IMG/VR virus record: IMGVR_UViG_3300044636_000857
Location: 1 to 21,709 of that record
Length of the DNA stretch: 21,709 nucleotides
Reading direction: 5' to 3' (one strand)
Origin: a virus
The translations under genes and the position numbers were made by a program. This document shows, piece by piece, positions 21,248 to 21,709 of this stretch (positions are counted from its first letter, which is position 1; every line of letters begins with the position of its first letter). The notes beneath the pieces were generated by a model. It had not been told where the DNA came from, made no database searches, and was given only the letters and a program-made list of their open reading frames with translations.

Positions 21248-21283
21248 GAAAATTCGGAAAATTCGGAAAATTTGGAAAAATTT
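21248..21283. repeat. Four tandem 9-bp AT-rich repeats
   Basis: The units are GAAAATTCG (21248-21256), GAAAATTCG (21257-21265), GAAAATTTG (21266-21274) and a degraded GAAAAATTT (21275-21283), head to tail without spacers. A C-rich tract (21284-21302) follows at once. Possible roles are integrase arm sites, iterons for a replication protein, or a slippage-prone linker. The nearness to the integrase start (21355) favours a recombination or autoregulation role. Confidence 0.6.
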
Positions 21284-21354
21284 ACCCCCTACCCCTCACC
21301 CCACTATCTGTGGCGTAGATTAGGAAATCCTCTCTTGGTCCTTACCTAGCGAGA

Positions 21355-21709
21355 ATGTCCATGTTGCTACAAGAATTTTTTGAATCAATCTACACACCCC
21401 TAAAACTTCGAGGTCGCAGCAAGGAGACTGTCCGGTTGTATCGATTATCGATACGGTCTTTTGAGAAGACGCTGGGCAGAAAAGCACTCCTAAGTGACCT
21501 AACCGACCTGGAAATGGCTCGTCACTTAAGCCGAGTCGGAGCCAGTGGTCGGGCTGCTGCGACGGTTAACAAAGACAGGGCGCAGATCCTGGCGATCTGG
21601 CGTTTTGCCTGTCAGCGTGGCTATCTCCAGATTTGGCCCAACGTGCCAGCCGAGATAGAACCTAAGCGAACTCCGCAGGCTTGGCTACCAGAGGAGTTGC
21701 TTGCCATCC
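21355..21709 (+). CDS. Tyrosine recombinase (integrase), 5' part only
   Basis: The frame starts at ATG 21355, or ATG 21361 two codons later; neither has a strong ribosome site. It continues past the window end, so the catalytic domain with the Arg-His-Arg-Tyr residues is not visible. The 118 residues seen form a core-binding (SAM-like) domain. 'KLRGRSKETVRLYRLSIRSF' and 'LSDLTDLEMARHLSRV' are followed by 'AATVNKDRAQILAIWRFACQ', then 'EPKRTPQAWLPEELLAI', which leads into the catalytic part. This layout closely matches planctomycete chromosomal integrases as I know them. It points away from the early operon, the common place for int at the edge of a temperate phage or integrated element. Confidence 0.85.
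   Translation, partial: MSMLLQEFFESIYTPLKLRGRSKETVRLYRLSIRSFEKTLGRKALLSDLTDLEMARHLSRVGASGRAAATVNKDRAQILAIWRFACQRGYLQIWPNVPAEIEPKRTPQAWLPEELLAI

Larger units (their letters stand above)
20900..21354. other. 455-bp non-coding control region between early operon and integrase
   Basis: No convincing gene lies here. From left to right it holds the leader of the leftward operon, a sigma-70-like leftward promoter, a dyad with repeated 10-mers, a candidate rightward promoter, and an AT-rich run of 9-bp tandem repeats flanked by a C-rich tract. The content fits a phage switch or integration control region; an att core cannot be recognised from one copy. Confidence 0.7.

Noticed and set aside
21284-21302. 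G-quadruplex on the minus strand
   Set aside because: Only three G-runs of four or more are present; a fourth nearby run is missing.
1-21709. CRISPR arrays, tRNA or rRNA genes, retron or diversity-generating elements, insertion sequences
   Set aside because: No spaced direct-repeat array, cloverleaf, reverse transcriptase or transposase with terminal repeats was seen on either strand.

Overview
The window reads as part of a tailed bacteriophage or prophage genome. It holds a capsid and packaging module, a long recombination/replication operon, a phage-type sigma factor, and the start of a tyrosine integrase. The host is probably a planctomycete. That is an inference from two things: the small helix-turn-helix-like protein at 7244-7474 resembles the planctomycete DUF1580 family as I remember it, and the integrase N-terminus looks like planctomycete chromosomal integrases. 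No database search was possible.

Left arm (1-7117, all minus strand): a leftward structural operon ordered scaffold, major capsid protein, decoration-like protein, small 63-aa protein, zinc-ribbon/coiled-coil protein (possible small terminase), large terminase, 112-aa unknown, portal (cut by the window edge). The capsid genes come before the terminase and portal genes, the reverse of the common order. A G-rich leader with two hairpins separates the capsid genes from the terminase genes.

Centre (7118-10020): a divergent control region with repeats and a dyad, then two short plus-strand genes. Next is a minus-strand gene encoding two complete serine-recombinase catalytic domains in tandem in one 558-aa protein. 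A plus-strand sigma-70-family factor overlaps the recombinase start head-to-head. The tandem recombinase is the most unusual object here.

Right arm (9986-20899, all minus strand): a tightly coupled 15-gene operon in which nearly every gene overlaps the next by 1 to about 70 bases. In transcription order: 86-aa unknown, 376-aa unknown (possible annealing/recombination protein), SMC/Rad50-like ATPase, UvrD-like helicase, two small membrane proteins, ParB-like protein, SF2 helicase, FEN-type 5'-nuclease, 157-aa unknown, HNH-like protein, 73-aa unknown, SSB, 101-aa unknown, GNAT acetyltransferase. No DNA polymerase, primase, SbcD-type nuclease or CI-like repressor is visible. This suggests recombination-centred replication that relies on the host polymerase.

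Right end (20900-21709): a 455-bp control region with a good leftward sigma-70-like promoter, a dyad, repeated 8-10-mers, a candidate rightward promoter and four 9-bp tandem repeats. It precedes the rightward integrase, which runs off the window. A likely programme is: host polymerase reads the leftward early operon, and the phage sigma factor then turns on the late structural operon from the 7.1-kb control region. That timing is inference.
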